Shown: positions 45,924-47,394 of the stretch, piece after piece | How the letters are laid out: every line of letters begins with the position of its first letter | Position numbering within the stretch: position 1 is the first letter of the stretch | DNA from: Chloroflexota bacterium | GTDB lineage: Bacteria; Chloroflexota; Limnocylindria; Limnocylindrales; CSP1-4 | DNA length: 47,394 nt | Direction: 5' to 3' | Assembly (NCBI GenBank): GCA_021785175.1 | Contig: JAJYGH010000044.1 | Span: 1-47,394, forward strand | Program-made: the position numbers and the translations under genes | Notes under the pieces: model-generated | Told to the model about the DNA's origin: nothing | Seen by the model: only the letters and a program-made list of their open reading frames with translations | Databases searched by the model: none

Positions 45924-47322
45924 CCGCGCCCTTGAGCTTCGGCGCCTCGAAGAGGCCTGGGCTTCAGTTGGGCCGCAGTTGGTGATCGTGTCCGGCCGGC
46001 GCCGTGTCGGCAAGACCGAGCTGCTCGGTCGGTTCAGCCGCGGCAAGCCGGTCGCCTACCTGGCTGCGGCGCAGCGGGTCCGTGCCGACCAGCTCTCCGA
46101 CTCCGCTCGCGACCTGGCGGCGCTGGCCAACGGATTCCGTCGAGGCCGACCGCCCGCCATCCGGCTCAACGATTGGGAGGCAGTGCTCGACCTGATCGGT
46201 GAGCGGGCAACCGATCGCCGTATCGGAGTCGTCATCGACGAGTTCCCGTACCTGGTCGCCGAGTCGCCTGAGCTCCCCTCGCTCCTCCAGCGCTGGTGGG
46301 ATCGAACCGCGTCCAAGACGAAGGTCTTCCTGGTTCTCGCAGGCTCGGATCAGGCGCTGGTCGAGCAGCTGGTCTCCCAACGGGCACCGCTGTTCGGTCG
46401 AGCGACCCTCCGTCCCCACATCGAGCCGATGGACTACTTCAACGCGGCCGGCTTCGTGGTCGGCTGGCCGCCCGAGGATCGTATCCGGGCCTTCGCCGTC
46501 GCTGGCGGCATCCCCTACTACCTGCGGTTCTTCGACCCGTCGGTGGGGTTCCGGGCCAACCTCCTCCGACTGGCGTTCTCACCGGATGGCCCCCTGTTTC
46601 GCGAGGCGGAGTACCTCCTCGAGGCGGAGTTCCGTGAGGTCAGCCGGCGTGGCTCGATCTTCCGCGCCATGGCGAGCGGCGCCGTGACCCCCAACGAGAT
46701 CGCCCAGCGGATCGGCCTGGGCGGCGCGGCGGACGTCCAGGCTAACCTCGCCGACCTGGTGCGGATGGGACTGGTCCGGCGGATCGTGCCGGTGACACGA
46801 CGGGCCGAGCTCCGGTCCCGCCAGGTCGCCTATCGGATCGCCGATCCGTACCTTGCCTTCTACTTCACGATCCTCGAACCGCGACGCTCCCTGATCCAGC
46901 TCGGGCCGGCGTCGGTCGCCGATCGTTCGCTGTCGGACGAGGAGCTCGATGCCTACGTGAGCCGCGTTTTCGAGGACGTCGCGCGGCAGTATGTGCGGCG
47001 CGCCGCAGCGGCGGGCGTGCTGCCGATCGTCCAGGAGGTCGGAACGTGGTGGCAGGGCACGGAAGAGATCGACGTGGTTGGCGTCGACGGGTCCAGGGTC
47101 GCAATGGTCGGCGAGGCCAAATGGCAGCGCTCGGCGATGGGGCTCGATGAAGTCAACACGCTGCGCCGACGCGCCGGGCTCCTCAGCGATCAGCCCGTGC
47201 GGTTGCTGCTCTTCTCACGCGGCGGGTTCACCGGGGCTACATCGCGCGTCGCCGGCGTGACGAGGGTCGGCCTGAGGGAGTTGTTCGCCCGAGATCTGGC
47301 CTTCGAGCGTTCGGCCAGCTGA
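45892..47322 (+). CDS. Archaeal-type ATPase with DUF234-like C-terminal nuclease-fold domain
   Basis: The protein has 476 aa from ATG 45892 (the frame is open further upstream but crosses the inverted repeats). It begins APFIDRALELRRLEEAW, then Walker A VIVSGRRRVGKTELLGRF, Walker B IGVVIDEFPYLV and sensor LVLAGSDQALVEQ. A winged helix follows (residues ~250-330, AVTPNEIAQRIGLGGAADVQ), then YRIADPYLAFYF, and a C-terminal domain with TEEIDVVGVDG and VAMVGEAKWQ: the Glu-x-Asp...Glu-x-Lys set of DUF234/PD-(D/E)xK. Such STAND-like ATPases are common, poorly understood and often mobile or defence-linked. About 70 bp of featureless sequence follow to the window end. Confidence 0.88.
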   Translation: MSCAVAAPFIDRALELRRLEEAWASVGPQLVIVSGRRRVGKTELLGRFSRGKPVAYLAAAQRVRADQLSDSARDLAALANGFRRGRPPAIRLNDWEAVLDLIGERATDRRIGVVIDEFPYLVAESPELPSLLQRWWDRTASKTKVFLVLAGSDQALVEQLVSQRAPLFGRATLRPHIEPMDYFNAAGFVVGWPPEDRIRAFAVAGGIPYYLRFFDPSVGFRANLLRLAFSPDGPLFREAEYLLEAEFREVSRRGSIFRAMASGAVTPNEIAQRIGLGGAADVQANLADLVRMGLVRRIVPVTRRAELRSRQVAYRIADPYLAFYFTILEPRRSLIQLGPASVADRSLSDEELDAYVSRVFEDVARQYVRRAAAAGVLPIVQEVGTWWQGTEEIDVVGVDGSRVAMVGEAKWQRSAMGLDEVNTLRRRAGLLSDQPVRLLLFSRGGFTGATSRVAGVTRVGLRELFARDLAFERSAS

Positions 47323-47394
47323 CGACCGTGGGGTCGGCCACGACAGTGGAAGGGCGACGGAAGCGGTCCGCCGCCGAGCCGGTCGGAGGGGCAG

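Overview
The window is high-GC DNA with dense, short-spaced genes. It looks like a member of Chloroflexota (possibly a Limnocylindria-like lineage) or, less likely, an actinobacterium. Reasons: two MalT-type LuxR regulators, a Gram-positive/green-non-sulfur type LexA box (GAAC-N4-GTTC), several start codons placed 6-8 nt after a TANNNT box as in leaderless transcripts, CCA encoded in both tRNA genes, and amino-sugar and nitrogen-scavenging operons. The taxonomic call is inference.

Left part (1-12.2 kb): the 3' end of a conjugation-type ATPase and a truncated replication-relaxation-like gene suggest the edge or remains of an integrative conjugative element. A long minus-strand block follows: small membrane proteins, a frameshifted MalT-like LuxR regulator, an ABC-2 exporter (ATPase plus permease) and a second, intact MalT-like LuxR regulator. 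A small protein of one shared family sits beside each LuxR gene.

Centre (13.1-21.4 kb), the most interesting region: a five-gene plus-strand cassette with overlapping genes encodes a ubiquitin-like protein, an E2-like protein, an unknown 85-aa protein, a JAB/JAMM peptidase and a ThiF/E1-like adenylyltransferase. It resembles the PRTRC cassette and, functionally, bacterial Bil systems. Next come a frameshifted AAA ATPase and a GHKL-ATPase fused to a Shedu-like (DUF4263) nuclease domain, whose promoter holds a candidate LexA box. A large serine recombinase ends the block, and its reading frame runs into the 3' end of a tRNA-Pro(CGG) gene. This looks like the terminal part of a defence-carrying integrated element. 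Copies of an AT-rich word (TTGTACAT plus TACATGTA) lie on both sides of the 13.1-19.4 kb block.

Right part (21.4-42.6 kb), probably chromosomal core: an amino-sugar operon (GH3 C-terminal fragment, SIS isomerase/deaminase, ROK kinase-like), a polysaccharide deacetylase, a FabI-like reductase coupled to a PlsC-type acyltransferase, glutamine synthetase with a PucR regulator and ResB, an Lrp regulator, a PfpI/DJ-1 protein, an amino-acid permease, an amidase, an RND-type transporter, a CDF metal exporter with its ArsR regulator, and tRNA-Pro(TGG).

Far right (42.6-47.4 kb): small and unrecognised proteins, a 618-aa hypothetical protein and an archaeal-type ATPase with a DUF234-like C-terminus, preceded by two overlapping inverted repeats. 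Two genes carry single-base deletions (near 4,672 and 16,696), which may be real decay or assembly indels.
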